A stretch of 64,000 bases of DNA from Myxococcales bacterium (GTDB taxonomy: Bacteria > Myxococcota_A > Polyangia > Palsa-1104 > JAEUJZ01), in the NCBI GenBank assembly GCA_016794505.1, contig JAEUJZ010000131.1, positions 1 to 64,000 of the forward strand, in the 5' to 3' direction. The position numbers and the translations under genes are program-made. The notes under the pieces were generated by a model. It saw only the letters and a program-made list of their open reading frames with translations. It searched no databases and was not told where the DNA came from. Numbering within the stretch: the first letter of the stretch is position 1; each line of letters opens with the position of its first letter. Shown here piece after piece: positions 34,095 to 43,604 of this stretch.

Positions 34095-36812
34095 ATGTCC
34101 ATGGAAACGCCCCAAGATCTGACTGCGTTGCCTTGTCATGCGCTGTCGTCCGAGCACGCGTTTGCCAAGCTGTCGACGCGTGCCAGCGGACTTACGCGAA
34201 GCGAAGTGAGCGAGCGGCTGGTTCTCTACGGTCGCAACGAGCTGCCACGCCCCAGGCCGACATCGGTACTGCGCGTCTTTTTCCGGCAGTTTTTGAGCCC
34301 GCTCGTCTACATCCTGCTCCTCGCTGCGCTGATCTCGGTCGCGCTGCGCGACATTTCCGATGCCGGATTCATCATGACGGTCTTGTGCGTGAACGCGCTG
34401 ATCGGATCGATCCAAGAATATGGGGCCGAGCGCAGCGCCCAGGCCCTGCGAGCCCTGACGGTGTCCAAGGCCTTGGTGCTGCGTGAAGACGAGGATCACG
34501 AGATCGCCGCCGAAGAGCTTGTCCCCGGCGATCTGGTGATCCTCGAAGCGGGCAGCAAGGTGCCGGCCGATCTGCGGCTGATTTCGGATGGCGGCATCGA
34601 AGTCGACGAGTCGCTTTTGACCGGTGAGTCGGTCGCGGTCAGCAAGTCCGCCGCGGCGATCTGGCCGGTCGAGACCGCCATCGCCGAGCGCAGCAACATG
34701 GCCTTTGCCGGCACCTTGGTCACGCGTGGTCGGGCACATGGCATTGCCGTGGCCACGGGCAGTCAGACGCAGCTCGGACGGATTGCCTCGTCGCTGTCCG
34801 GGGCCGAGAGCGGCCGACCGCCGCTGCTTGTGCGCATGGACCGCTTCAGCCGCCGCATCGCGCTTGCGGTCACGGTCGCGGTGGTGGTTCTGGGCGGCGT
34901 GTCCGTGATTCGCGGCAACTCGCTGGGGTCGGTCTTTCTGCTGGCCGTGGCGCTTGCGGTGTCGGCGATTCCCGAGGGACTGCCGGTCGCGCTGACGGTG
35001 GCTTTGAGCATCGGCGCGCGTCGTATGGGCCAGCGCAAGGTGATCGCCCGGCGCTTGGTCGCGGTCGAGGCACTGGGCTCGTGTACCTTCATCGCTTCGG
35101 ACAAGACCGGCACGCTGACCATGAATCAGCTGGTGGCGCGGGTCCTTGCGCTGCCTCGGTCCGAGCCTCGTCTGGTTCAGGGGCAAGGCCACCAGCCGAC
35201 TGGACACATCGACATGCCGAGCGAAGAACAGGCGCAGGTGGTGCGCCTGTGTACCGCCGCCGCGCTGTGCAACGACGGTTTCTTTGGACTGCGCGACGAT
35301 CGCTGGGTCCATCACGGCGATGCTGTTGACGTGGCCCTGCTGGTGCTGTCGCATCGAGCGGGCGTGCAGCCCGCCGCCCTGGATGTGAGTCATCCGCGCG
35401 TCGCCGCGATGCCGTTTGATCCCGAGCATCGCTTTGCCGCGACGCTGCATCGCCACGAAGACGGCCTGCTCGCGGTCGTCAAAGGGGCCGGCGAGCGCAT
35501 CTTGCCGATGTGTACGCGCATGGCCACTCCTGCGGGCGACGTCGCGATCGATATCGCGGCGCTGGAGCTACAGGCCACGAAGCTGGCCGCTTCTGGGTAT
35601 CGCGTGCTGGCGTTGGCGCAAGGCTCGGTGGATCTTGCGGGGCAGCCGGCCGCAGACTTTGCCGCGTCGCAGCTGCGGTCGCTGACCTTTTTGGGCTTCA
35701 TCGGCATGCTCGATCCGCTGCGGCCCGAGGCAAAAGACGCCATCGCGGCCTGTCGAGCCGCGGGTATTCAGGTGGCCATGGTGACCGGCGATCATCCCGT
35801 GACGGCGCTTTCCATCGCCCGCGAGCTTGGCTTTGCCGAGCGCGAAGATCAGGTCATCACCGGCACGCGCTTGGCACAAGCGGCAGCGCAAGGGGATGCA
35901 GCGGTGGATGCGCTGGTGCGCGAGGCTCGCGTCTTTGCTCGCGTCGAGCCCACGCAGAAGCTGCAGATCGTGCAAGCGCTGAGTCGCTTGGGGCACTTCG
36001 TGGCAGTAACCGGCGATGGCGCCAACGATGCGCCGGCCCTGCGCGCCGCACACATCGGCGTGGCCATGGGCGAGCGCGGCACCGACGTAGCAAAAGAGAG
36101 CGCAGATCTGATCCTGGCAGACGACAACTTCGCCTCGATCGTCGCGGGCGTGGAAGAGGGCCGCATCTCGTACGCCAACGTGCGCAAGGTCATCTATCTG
36201 TCCTTGGCAAGTGGTGCAGCCGAGGTGCTGCTGTTTGTATTGACGACGGCCACGGGTCTGCCGGCGCCGCTTTGGCCCGTCCAGCTTCTGTGGCTGAACT
36301 TGGTCACCAACGGCATTCAAGATGTCGCGCTGGCCTTCGAGCCGAAGGAAGGCAGCGAACTAAAGAAGCCACCGCGGGCTCCTGGCGAGCCGATCTTTAA
36401 CCGCCTGATGATCGAGCGCATGACGGTTTCGGCCTTGGTCATCTCGCTTGTGACCTTTGGTCTGTATGCGTGGATGCTGCGCGCGGGCTATGACGTTGCG
36501 GCGGCGCAAAACGGTGCGCTGTTGCTGCTGGTGTTGTTCGAAAACATCCAAGCCGGGGACAGTCGGTCCGAGACGGCATCGGCTTTTTCGCTAAGCCCGC
36601 TGCGCAATCCGCTGCTGCTGATCGGCACGCTGAGCGCACAGCTTTTGCACATCAGCGCGATGTACATTCCGGGGCTGCGCGACGTGTTGCATCTGCGGCC
36701 GGTCTCGCTTTCGCAGTGGCTGTGGACGCTCTCACTTTCGCTGTCCCTGATCGTCGTCACCGAGCTGCACAAGTGGTTCCTGCGGCGGCGGCAGCGAGCG
36801 GGTCGGCTGTAG
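34095..36812 (+). CDS. Cation-transporting P-type ATPase (P2-like)
   Basis: 905 residues with the full P2 plan: an N-terminal cation-ATPase domain (HAFAKLSTRASGLTRSEVSERL), actuator (SLLTGESVAVSK), M4 (VSAIPEGLPVALTVALS), the phosphorylated Asp336 in SDKTGTLTMNQ, an N domain with KGAGERIL, and the hinge VTGDGANDAPAL. About ten membrane helices. It uses ATP to drive cations across the inner membrane. M6 reads NLVTNGIQDVALAFEP, unlike the TDGxPA of Ca2+ pumps, so the ion is uncertain (Ca2+, Na+/K+ or H+). No metal-binding CxxC is present, which makes a heavy-metal pump unlikely. Confidence 0.92.
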   Translation: MSMETPQDLTALPCHALSSEHAFAKLSTRASGLTRSEVSERLVLYGRNELPRPRPTSVLRVFFRQFLSPLVYILLLAALISVALRDISDAGFIMTVLCVNALIGSIQEYGAERSAQALRALTVSKALVLREDEDHEIAAEELVPGDLVILEAGSKVPADLRLISDGGIEVDESLLTGESVAVSKSAAAIWPVETAIAERSNMAFAGTLVTRGRAHGIAVATGSQTQLGRIASSLSGAESGRPPLLVRMDRFSRRIALAVTVAVVVLGGVSVIRGNSLGSVFLLAVALAVSAIPEGLPVALTVALSIGARRMGQRKVIARRLVAVEALGSCTFIASDKTGTLTMNQLVARVLALPRSEPRLVQGQGHQPTGHIDMPSEEQAQVVRLCTAAALCNDGFFGLRDDRWVHHGDAVDVALLVLSHRAGVQPAALDVSHPRVAAMPFDPEHRFAATLHRHEDGLLAVVKGAGERILPMCTRMATPAGDVAIDIAALELQATKLAASGYRVLALAQGSVDLAGQPAADFAASQLRSLTFLGFIGMLDPLRPEAKDAIAACRAAGIQVAMVTGDHPVTALSIARELGFAEREDQVITGTRLAQAAAQGDAAVDALVREARVFARVEPTQKLQIVQALSRLGHFVAVTGDGANDAPALRAAHIGVAMGERGTDVAKESADLILADDNFASIVAGVEEGRISYANVRKVIYLSLASGAAEVLLFVLTTATGLPAPLWPVQLLWLNLVTNGIQDVALAFEPKEGSELKKPPRAPGEPIFNRLMIERMTVSALVISLVTFGLYAWMLRAGYDVAAAQNGALLLLVLFENIQAGDSRSETASAFSLSPLRNPLLLIGTLSAQLLHISAMYIPGLRDVLHLRPVSLSQWLWTLSLSLSLIVVTELHKWFLRRRQRAGRL

Positions 36813-36875
36813 CTCGGGCAAGACAGAGCCATCCTGCGAGCGTGAGATCCCCGCTTTCGCGGACCGCGTGCCAAG

Positions 36876-39209
36876 ATGGCGGACATGCCTATGCACCCCG
36901 AAGATCTCGCAAAAGAAGAGCCTGCGAGCGCGGCGTTTCGCCAGACCGCCTGCATCTTGTGCAGCATCAACTGTGGCTTGCAGGTGCTGCCCAAAGACGG
37001 TCACTTGACCAAGATCCGCGGTGATCGGCAGCACCCGCTGTCCCATGGATACACCTGCGAAAAAGCGCATCGCTTGGACTTCTATCAAAACGGGCGCGAC
37101 CGCTTGAGCAGTCCGCTGCGTCGTCGCCCAGATGGCACGTTTGAAGCGATCGACTGGGACACCGCGATCCGCGAAGTGGCCGCGCGCTTTGCCCACATTC
37201 GCGACAGGTTCGGCGGCGACACGATCTTTTATTACGGCGGAGGCGCCCAAGGAAATCACCTGCCGGGGGCTTATGCGCGGGCGACGCGGGCCGCGCTGGG
37301 ATCGGTGTATGCATCGAATGCGCTGGCGCAAGAAAAGACCGGCGAGTTCTGGGTCGATGGCCGCCTGTTCGGCGCACCGAAGTGTCATACCTCGCCGGAT
37401 TTCGAACACGCCGAAGTGGCGATTTTTCTCGGCAAGAACCCCTGGCACTCGCACGGCTCACCCCGGACGCGGGTGGTGCTAAAGCAGATCGCGGCCGATC
37501 CCCAGCGCACGCTGATCGTGATCGATCCGCGACGGACCGAGACGGCTGAGTTAGCCGATATTCACATTCAGCTGCGGCCTGGCTGCGATGCCTTCGTACT
37601 TGCGGCGCTGTGCGCGATCTTGCTGCGCGAAGACTGGGTGAACCACCGCTTCTTGCAGGACCACTGCCGTGATTTCGAGACGCTGCGCGAGGCGCTAAAA
37701 GACATTGATGTGGCGGCCTATGCCGCGCATGCCGGCGTCTCTGAAGAGACGCTGCGCAGGGTGGCGCGGCGCATTGCCGAGGCAAAGAGCGTCGCGATCC
37801 AAGAAGATCTGGGCGTACAGCAGTCACCGCACAGCACGCTGTCTTCGTACTTGGAAAAGATCGTGTACCTGCTGGTCGGCAGCTTTGCGCGGCGCGGCGG
37901 CATGAACCTGCACAGTCACTTCGCGCCGCTGATTGGCAAAGATCGCGAAGCCAAGACCCCCGTCGCGGGGCACCGCCTGATGCAGGGCATGGTGCCGTGC
38001 AATGTCATTCCCGACGAGATCTTGAGCGATCACCCCAAGCGCCTGCGCGCCATGCTGGTCGAGAGCGCCAACCCCGCGCACTCGTTGGCGGACAGCCCCC
38101 GTATGCGGCAAGCGCTGAGCGCTCTCGACACGCTGGTGGTCATTGATGTCTCGCTGTCCGAGACCGCGCGGCTTGCGCACTATGTCCTGCCGGCCTCTTC
38201 GCAGTTTGAAAAGTGGGAAACGACGTTCTTCAACCTGGAGTTTCCGCGCAACGCGATTCAGCTTCGCGCGCCGCTGTTTCCGCCGCGACCCGGCACGCTG
38301 CCCGAGCCCGAGATCCACCGTCGCTTGGTCCGCGCGCTGGGGGCGATCGATGACGAAAAGCTGGCCCCGCTTGCGCAGGCGGCACAGCAGATCGCAGCAG
38401 CGGGGCGCTTGCCCTTTGCGGCGGCGTTCTTCGCGTGGCAGGCGCAAAACCCCAGGCTAGTGCCGCTGGCTCCGCTCGTGCTGTACGAGACGCTGGGTCC
38501 GACGCTCCCCGAGGGCGCGCAGGCCGCGGCGGTGCTGTGGGCGGCGGCGCACCTGTGCGCGATGAGCTATCCCGATTCCGTGCGGCGGGCCGGCTTTTCT
38601 GGCGAAGGTCCGCTGCTGGGCGAGGCCCTGTTCGATGCGATCCTGCAGCGTCGCTCGGGCGTGGTCTTCACGGTGGATGAACCCGAAGAGTCGTGGCGCC
38701 GCATCGAGCACCGCGATGGTCGCATCGCGCTCGCCATTCCTGAGCTCTTGGCCGAGCTAAAGACGCTGCCCAACGCGTTGGCGCAGGCCAGCGTTCGCGG
38801 CGATGTCGAGTATCCATTTGTGTTGTCGGCGGGCGAGCGTCGGACATCGACGGCCAACACCAGTCTGCGCGATCCCTCGTGGCGCACCAAGGATCTCGAA
38901 GGCGCTCTGCGCATGAACCCCAGCGACGCCGCGCGCCTGGGCATTGTCGATGGCGGCTGGGCGCAGATCACGACGCGGCGAGGCAGCGCCACGGCCCGCG
39001 TTGAGATCAGCGATACGCTTCTGCCCGGCCATGCGACGCTGCCCAACGGCCTGGGCTTGCAGGTTCCCGATGAAAGCGGCCAGAGCCGTGTGTGCGGCGT
39101 GGCTCCCAATGAGCTGACGTCGGCCGCGGATCGCGACTGGCTGGCTGGGACGCCCTGGCACAAGCATGTGCGGGCCCATATCGCGGCGATGCCATCGTCT
39201 GCTGCTTGA
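36876..39209 (+). CDS. Molybdopterin oxidoreductase with one [4Fe-4S] site
   Basis: 777 residues of the DMSO-reductase/formate-dehydrogenase alpha family. The N-terminal cluster ligands are in CILCSINCGLQV and GYTCEKA. The bis-MGD domains show TIFYYGGGAQGNH, VAIFLGKNPWHSHG, LIVIDPRRTETAELAD, and a C-terminal dinucleotide domain with LRMNPSDAARLGIVDGGWAQITT. There is no Tat signal, so it is probably cytosolic. A Cys in APKCHTSPDFEHAE falls near where the Mo ligand is expected, but I cannot fix the substrate. No Fe-S or membrane subunit is adjacent, so it probably acts alone or with a remote partner. A second Met lies at 36885. Confidence 0.88.
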   Translation: MADMPMHPEDLAKEEPASAAFRQTACILCSINCGLQVLPKDGHLTKIRGDRQHPLSHGYTCEKAHRLDFYQNGRDRLSSPLRRRPDGTFEAIDWDTAIREVAARFAHIRDRFGGDTIFYYGGGAQGNHLPGAYARATRAALGSVYASNALAQEKTGEFWVDGRLFGAPKCHTSPDFEHAEVAIFLGKNPWHSHGSPRTRVVLKQIAADPQRTLIVIDPRRTETAELADIHIQLRPGCDAFVLAALCAILLREDWVNHRFLQDHCRDFETLREALKDIDVAAYAAHAGVSEETLRRVARRIAEAKSVAIQEDLGVQQSPHSTLSSYLEKIVYLLVGSFARRGGMNLHSHFAPLIGKDREAKTPVAGHRLMQGMVPCNVIPDEILSDHPKRLRAMLVESANPAHSLADSPRMRQALSALDTLVVIDVSLSETARLAHYVLPASSQFEKWETTFFNLEFPRNAIQLRAPLFPPRPGTLPEPEIHRRLVRALGAIDDEKLAPLAQAAQQIAAAGRLPFAAAFFAWQAQNPRLVPLAPLVLYETLGPTLPEGAQAAAVLWAAAHLCAMSYPDSVRRAGFSGEGPLLGEALFDAILQRRSGVVFTVDEPEESWRRIEHRDGRIALAIPELLAELKTLPNALAQASVRGDVEYPFVLSAGERRTSTANTSLRDPSWRTKDLEGALRMNPSDAARLGIVDGGWAQITTRRGSATARVEISDTLLPGHATLPNGLGLQVPDESGQSRVCGVAPNELTSAADRDWLAGTPWHKHVRAHIAAMPSSAA

Positions 39210-39223
39210 TTGGCAAATACGTC

Positions 39224-39937
39224 TTAGCGCGCTTTGCGCAGCGTCAGGTTGATGCGGATGTTTTCAAGCTGTGGATGCGCAGTGATGTCTGCGGCTTGGA
39301 TCGGCAAGATGCCGTGATAGCGCAGACGCGACGGCCCACCAAAGACCACGACATCGCCGTGCTGCAGCAGGTGGCGGCTTGGACGATCGGCGCGCCGCAG
39401 CCCGCCCAGCAGAAACACGGCAGGCAAGCCAAGTGAGACCGAGACGATGGGCGCGCTGAAGTCTCGTTCATCTTTGTCTTGATGCAGGCTGAGCTTTGCG
39501 CCCGGTGCATAGCGATTGATCAGGCAGGCATCGGGAACAAAGTCAGGAAAGCCGGCCTGTGCCGCGGCGCTCTGCGCAAGCTGCAGGAACGATGCGGGCA
39601 GCGGCGGCCAGGGACGACCGCGATCGGGATCGAGTGCGCTGTAGCGATAGCCTGCGCGATCCGAAATCCAACCGAGCGGGCCGCAGTTGCTCATGGCCAC
39701 CGACATGCGCAGTCCGCTGGGCGTCTTCATGTGGCGCAGCGGCGCTTCGGCCACGATGCGCGCCAGATCGTCGAGCAGGATGGGCACGAACGCAGCCGCA
39801 ATGCCGCGCAGCAGCAGCGCGCCAGGGGCCAGCGTTTCCTGCGTCGCCGGCCTGGGTTCCTGCGCGCGGTCTGGGTTCGCGGGTGAGCTCGCCTGATTCG
39901 GCACGCTCAGCGAGAGCTGCAAGCCTTTCATGTCCAT
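39224..39937 (-). CDS. alkB: AlkB-family 2-oxoglutarate/Fe(II) dioxygenase
   Basis: 237 residues. It oxidatively removes alkyl groups from damaged bases (1-meA, 3-meC), releasing formaldehyde. The fold's iron ligands and neighbours are visible: HQDKDERDFSAPIVSVSLGLPAVFLLGG (His-x-Asp), GDVVVFGGPSRLRYHGI (distal His) and RINLTLRKAR (2-oxoglutarate-binding Arg). NRYAPGAKLSLHQD matches the E. coli AlkB order closely. It is convergent with the oxidoreductase gene and divergent from rarA; the intergenic 39938-40000 must hold both promoters. Confidence 0.93.
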   Translation of the reverse strand: MDMKGLQLSLSVPNQASSPANPDRAQEPRPATQETLAPGALLLRGIAAAFVPILLDDLARIVAEAPLRHMKTPSGLRMSVAMSNCGPLGWISDRAGYRYSALDPDRGRPWPPLPASFLQLAQSAAAQAGFPDFVPDACLINRYAPGAKLSLHQDKDERDFSAPIVSVSLGLPAVFLLGGLRRADRPSRHLLQHGDVVVFGGPSRLRYHGILPIQAADITAHPQLENIRINLTLRKAR

Positions 39938-40000
39938 GCATGCTGCGTCTGCCAGTAGGACCTAGGCAAGGACAACGAAGAGCTGTGTTACACAGCGGGC

Positions 40001-41383
40001 ATGCCGGGTCACACTGCGGCGGATCGCGCCGAGCCCACTTTGTTTTCGCATCGCGTGGAACGTCAGCGCTTGGGGCAGCCGCTGGCCGAGCGCATGCGAC
40101 CGCAGCGCTTGGAAGAGGTCGTAGGCCAGCCGCACCTTTTGGGGGCGGGGCGCTTGCTGCGCCAGATCCTTGTGCAGCCGGCTGTTCACAAGCAGGGTGG
40201 CCGCGCGTTTCTGCCGTCGCTGATCTTGTGGGGGCCGCCGGGCTCGGGCAAGACAACGCTGGGGCAGCTGATCGCCGCCCATGTCGGTGCGCGCATGGCA
40301 TCGCTTTCGGCGGTCCACAGCGGCGTCAAAGATCTTCGGCAGGCGATCGATGAAGCGCGCATCGCGCTTTCGGAACACGGGCAGCGCACGATCTTGTTCA
40401 TCGACGAAATCCATCGCTACAACAAGGGCCAGCAAGACGCGCTGCTGCCACATGTCGAAGCCGGCACGGTGGTCTTGCTGGGGGCGACGACGGAAAATCC
40501 GGGCTTTGAGATCAACCAGGCGCTCTTGTCGCGCTGTCGCGTGCTGCGTCTTTCGCCGCACAGCCAAGACGATCTGCAGGCCCTGGTCGAGCGAGCTCTG
40601 AATGATCGCGAGCGTGGCCTGGGTCAGCTGGCCGTCGAGCTTGCGGAGGATGTGCGCGAACAGCTCGTGCGCTATGCCGCGGGCGATGCGCGGCGCCTTT
40701 TGACCACGCTGGAAGCGCTGGTGTATCTGACCCCAGAAGCTGCTGACGGTGTGCGCCGTCCGTCTACGGCCGAGCTAGAGCAAGCGCTGGCCCAGCGCGT
40801 TCTTCCGCATGACAAGGACGGCGAGCTACATCACGACGTCATCTCGGCGCTGATTAAGAGCGTGCGCGGGTCGGATCCCGATGCGGCGCTGTACTGGACG
40901 GCGCGCATGCTGGAAGCGGGCGAAGATCCGCTGTATGTGCTGCGCCGCTTGGTGATCTTGGCTGCCGAAGACATCGGACCGGCCGATCCGCGCGCCCTGC
41001 CCATGGCTACGTCCACCGTCGAGGCAGTGCGCTTTGTCGGCATGCCGGAAGGCCACCTTGCGATCAGCTCGCTGGTGTTGTTCTTGAGCATTGCGCCCAA
41101 GAGCAACAGCGCGCTTACGGCGTACGCGGCGGCGCGTGAAGCCGTGCAGCGACATGGCGCACTGCCGGTGCCGATCCATCTGCGCGATGGACACAGCGCA
41201 ACCGCGCGAGCGCTGGGCCATGGCGCGGGCTATCTGTATCCGCACGATCATCCAGGGAACCATGTCGCGCAGCGCTATCTGCCCAGCGAGCTTCCCGACG
41301 AAGAGCTGCCCTTTTATCGTCCGGCGCAGAGCGGCTTCGAGCGCCAGATCAGCGAGCGGCTAGAGATCCTGCGACGCCGATAA
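40001..41383 (+). CDS. rarA: Replication-associated recombination protein A
   Basis: 460 residues of the RarA/MgsA/WRNIP1 AAA+ family, which acts at stalled replication forks. Visible are PLAERMRPQRLEEVVGQPHLL, Walker A LWGPPGSGKTTL, Walker B LFIDEIHRYNKGQQDALLPH, sensor 1 GATTENPGFEIN, an arginine-finger region LLSRCRVLRL, and the C-terminal tetramerisation domain (DVISALIKSVRGSDPDAALYW, EDIGPADP). The length is normal for the family. It is next to alkB, another DNA-damage gene, across a short divergent spacer. Confidence 0.95.
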   Translation: MPGHTAADRAEPTLFSHRVERQRLGQPLAERMRPQRLEEVVGQPHLLGAGRLLRQILVQPAVHKQGGRAFLPSLILWGPPGSGKTTLGQLIAAHVGARMASLSAVHSGVKDLRQAIDEARIALSEHGQRTILFIDEIHRYNKGQQDALLPHVEAGTVVLLGATTENPGFEINQALLSRCRVLRLSPHSQDDLQALVERALNDRERGLGQLAVELAEDVREQLVRYAAGDARRLLTTLEALVYLTPEAADGVRRPSTAELEQALAQRVLPHDKDGELHHDVISALIKSVRGSDPDAALYWTARMLEAGEDPLYVLRRLVILAAEDIGPADPRALPMATSTVEAVRFVGMPEGHLAISSLVLFLSIAPKSNSALTAYAAAREAVQRHGALPVPIHLRDGHSATARALGHGAGYLYPHDHPGNHVAQRYLPSELPDEELPFYRPAQSGFERQISERLEILRRR

Positions 41384-41445
41384 AATGCACCGTGCTCACC
41401 GGGTTCCATGGTCCATCGTCGAGCGCAGCGGCGTACACTTTCGCC

Positions 41446-42447
41446 ATGACCGGTCTGCGTCGGCTGTGCCTGAGCGCTGCGCTTTTATGTGGCTGTGGGT
41501 TTTATCCCTTTGATCCGGCCGTGCCCAAGGCGCTGGTCGGTGAAAAAGCACGCACCCTCTTAAGTGGGCGCCTGTCGCTTTGGGTGCAGCGTCTTTCCGG
41601 CAGCGTGCTGTCGCTTGAGGTGGGCAACGGCAGCTTCGTGGTGAGCGAAGTGCCCGAGCTAGCCGATCTTGCCGCGTTCATTCCTGGCTCTGAAGGCTAT
41701 GCACTGGATGCGCAGCGTCGCTTGACGCCAAGCAGCAGTCAGGCCACCGGGGTGATTGCCGCAGCCCACTGGCCCGGCGGCACTGAGTGCTATGTGCGCG
41801 CCGATCGCGCCGCGGTCTGCTTGGACAACAACCTGAGCGAATACACTCTGACGGCGACGGGCAGCGCGCAGGCCATCACCGCCACCACTGAGCAGGCCTG
41901 TGTCGTGCGGACCAGCGGTGACGTCGACTGCTTTGCCATCGACGAAGGCGGGGCCTTTGGACCTGCGCAGCGGATCGCGGGAATCCGCGGCGCGACCGCG
42001 ATCGCGTCGGCCATGGATACCGCGGGCACGACCTATACCTGCGCGCTGGTGAATGACGAAATGGGTCGAGGCCGCGTGCGCTGCTGGGGCGCGAACTATG
42101 TCGGTCAGCTTGGCAGCGGCGTCGTGACGACGCAGAGCCTGGGACCGCAGACCGTGCAAGATGCGCGCGGCAACGAGCTTTCAGGCGTCACGCAGATCGA
42201 TGTGAAGTCCGGGCGCGGCTGCGCAGTCGACGAAAAGGGCAGCGTATGGTGCTGGGGCACGTCGGTCTTTGCTCACAAGGACAGCCGAGCCGCGGCACAG
42301 GTTGCCAAGCTGCGCACCGCCACGTGGGTCAGCATCGGTGGCTGGATGGACTGCGCGCTGCTCATGGACGCGACGGTGGCCTGCTGGGGGGATGGACGCA
42401 CGATCGATCTCAATCCGGCGCTGGTTTTTGTCCCGCTGCCGAGCTGA
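41446..42447 (+). CDS. RCC1-repeat-like lipoprotein
   Basis: 333 residues from ATG 41446. The leader CLSAALLCGC gives a lipobox with the acceptor Cys. Repeats of the form VxCWG (RVRCWGANYVGQLGSG, SVWCWGTSVFA, TVACWGDG) point to an RCC1-type beta-propeller of six or seven blades. Conserved cysteines in each blade (GCAVD, DCALL) suggest disulphides. In myxobacteria such proteins are abundant on the surface and their ligands are unknown. An earlier in-frame start at 41392 lacks signal-peptide features. Confidence 0.75.
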   Translation: MTGLRRLCLSAALLCGCGFYPFDPAVPKALVGEKARTLLSGRLSLWVQRLSGSVLSLEVGNGSFVVSEVPELADLAAFIPGSEGYALDAQRRLTPSSSQATGVIAAAHWPGGTECYVRADRAAVCLDNNLSEYTLTATGSAQAITATTEQACVVRTSGDVDCFAIDEGGAFGPAQRIAGIRGATAIASAMDTAGTTYTCALVNDEMGRGRVRCWGANYVGQLGSGVVTTQSLGPQTVQDARGNELSGVTQIDVKSGRGCAVDEKGSVWCWGTSVFAHKDSRAAAQVAKLRTATWVSIGGWMDCALLMDATVACWGDGRTIDLNPALVFVPLPS

Positions 42448-42540
42448 AAGAACGACGCGGTGGAACGATCGGCGCGTCCTGGGTACGCCGCTTGCGCTGC
42501 GCGGTCATCGGGGCAACGACCTGTGTGAGCGCGGCCGGCG

Positions 42541-43413
42541 TCAGCGAACGATCGACGAGACCTTGGCAACTTGCGACAAGCGCACGCCGCTGTTGGCTCC
42601 GGATGTACCGCTGGTGCAGCCACCGTTGGTGTGTACGCCGACTAACATGCCGTCGGCATCCAGCACGCCCGAGCCGGAGCTTCCCGGCAGCGTGTCGATA
42701 TCGGCATAGCGCAGATAGTTGCCCGAGAGCCCTTGGTGCTTACCGGCCTCGACCTGCTTGGGTTCGCCGCTTGGGTGCTGAATGATCGCGAGCGGCGCGT
42801 CCTTTTTGGGATCCTGCGCGCGAATCTTCGTGATGCCGTACTTGCTGCCAGCGTCGCGTTCCAAGCGCACGATGGCGTAGTCGATGCCTTTTTGGGCGCC
42901 TTCTTCGACAAGCTGCGTGATCTTGAAAAATTCCTGCGTACCGACGGTGGTTCCGCCGGGCTTGCGCTCGTACCCCAAGGCGACGAAGTGGCCCACGGTC
43001 TTGCTGGAAACGCAGTGGCTGGCGGTCAAGAACAGGTCCTTTGCGATCAGCGTTCCGGTGCAGTACTTGCTGCCGGTCGGCGCGTTCTTGCTGGTCAAGG
43101 CACCGACAGCCCCCTTGTATTTTTTGACATAGGTCTGCGAGACGCCCAGGCGACCGTCATAGCTGTTTACGTGCTGCAGATCGCGCGTGCCGCAGATCGA
43201 CTCGGTGTCGCCGTTTTGCAGGCGGGCTTCGTCGAGCACATAGCCATCGAGGCTGCGCAGCTTGCGTGTGAACTCGGGATGGTGCAGAGCCGCAGAGCTC
43301 TCGTGAAACAGAGCGTCCGTATCGCTGGCTTCGTCTAGCTCAACTCCACCGCAGGCAAACAGCGCCGTCACCATGCCCACGATCCCCATGCGTCCCAAGC
43401 TTGTTGCGTTCAT
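42541..43413 (-). CDS. Secreted trypsin-like serine protease
   Basis: 290 residues. AAGGAG eight bases before the ATG at 43413 fixes the start. The leader GIVGMVTALFACGG ends in a lipobox-like FAC. The chymotrypsin-fold triad is visible: His in FLTASHCVSS, Asp in GIDYAIVRLE, Ser in LPGSSGSGVLDADG. The Gly/Ser around the nucleophile and the VGVHTNGGC end resemble Glu-specific or V8-like proteases of this fold. About 50 residues precede the mature domain and may be a propeptide. The role is extracellular proteolysis, for example in predation or defence. Confidence 0.88.
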   Translation of the reverse strand: MNATSLGRMGIVGMVTALFACGGVELDEASDTDALFHESSAALHHPEFTRKLRSLDGYVLDEARLQNGDTESICGTRDLQHVNSYDGRLGVSQTYVKKYKGAVGALTSKNAPTGSKYCTGTLIAKDLFLTASHCVSSKTVGHFVALGYERKPGGTTVGTQEFFKITQLVEEGAQKGIDYAIVRLERDAGSKYGITKIRAQDPKKDAPLAIIQHPSGEPKQVEAGKHQGLSGNYLRYADIDTLPGSSGSGVLDADGMLVGVHTNGGCTSGTSGANSGVRLSQVAKVSSIVR

Positions 43414-43604
43414 CACACGCTCCTTCGGTTGTCGGTTGCCCAGCCGCGCGATGCGGCAGACACACCGCCTTGAAAAGCGCGTGCCAAGCCCGCAGGGTTT
43501 GCGTCCCGTCGAGAGCGCCGCGGCCCCGCGTCCGCTGCGTCGAAATGGGGAGGGATGGTCCCCCACAGGTGCTGTCTGCACCCCGCAGATTTTTCGCAGA
43601 TTCT

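Noticed and set aside
33990..35456. Long - strand open frame of 488 codons
   Set aside because: It lies entirely opposite the P-type ATPase and has His/Arg/Gln-rich shadow composition.
36876..39209. Selenocysteine formate dehydrogenase
   Set aside because: No in-frame TGA is seen in the gene, and the usual Fe-S and membrane subunits are absent, so I leave the substrate open.
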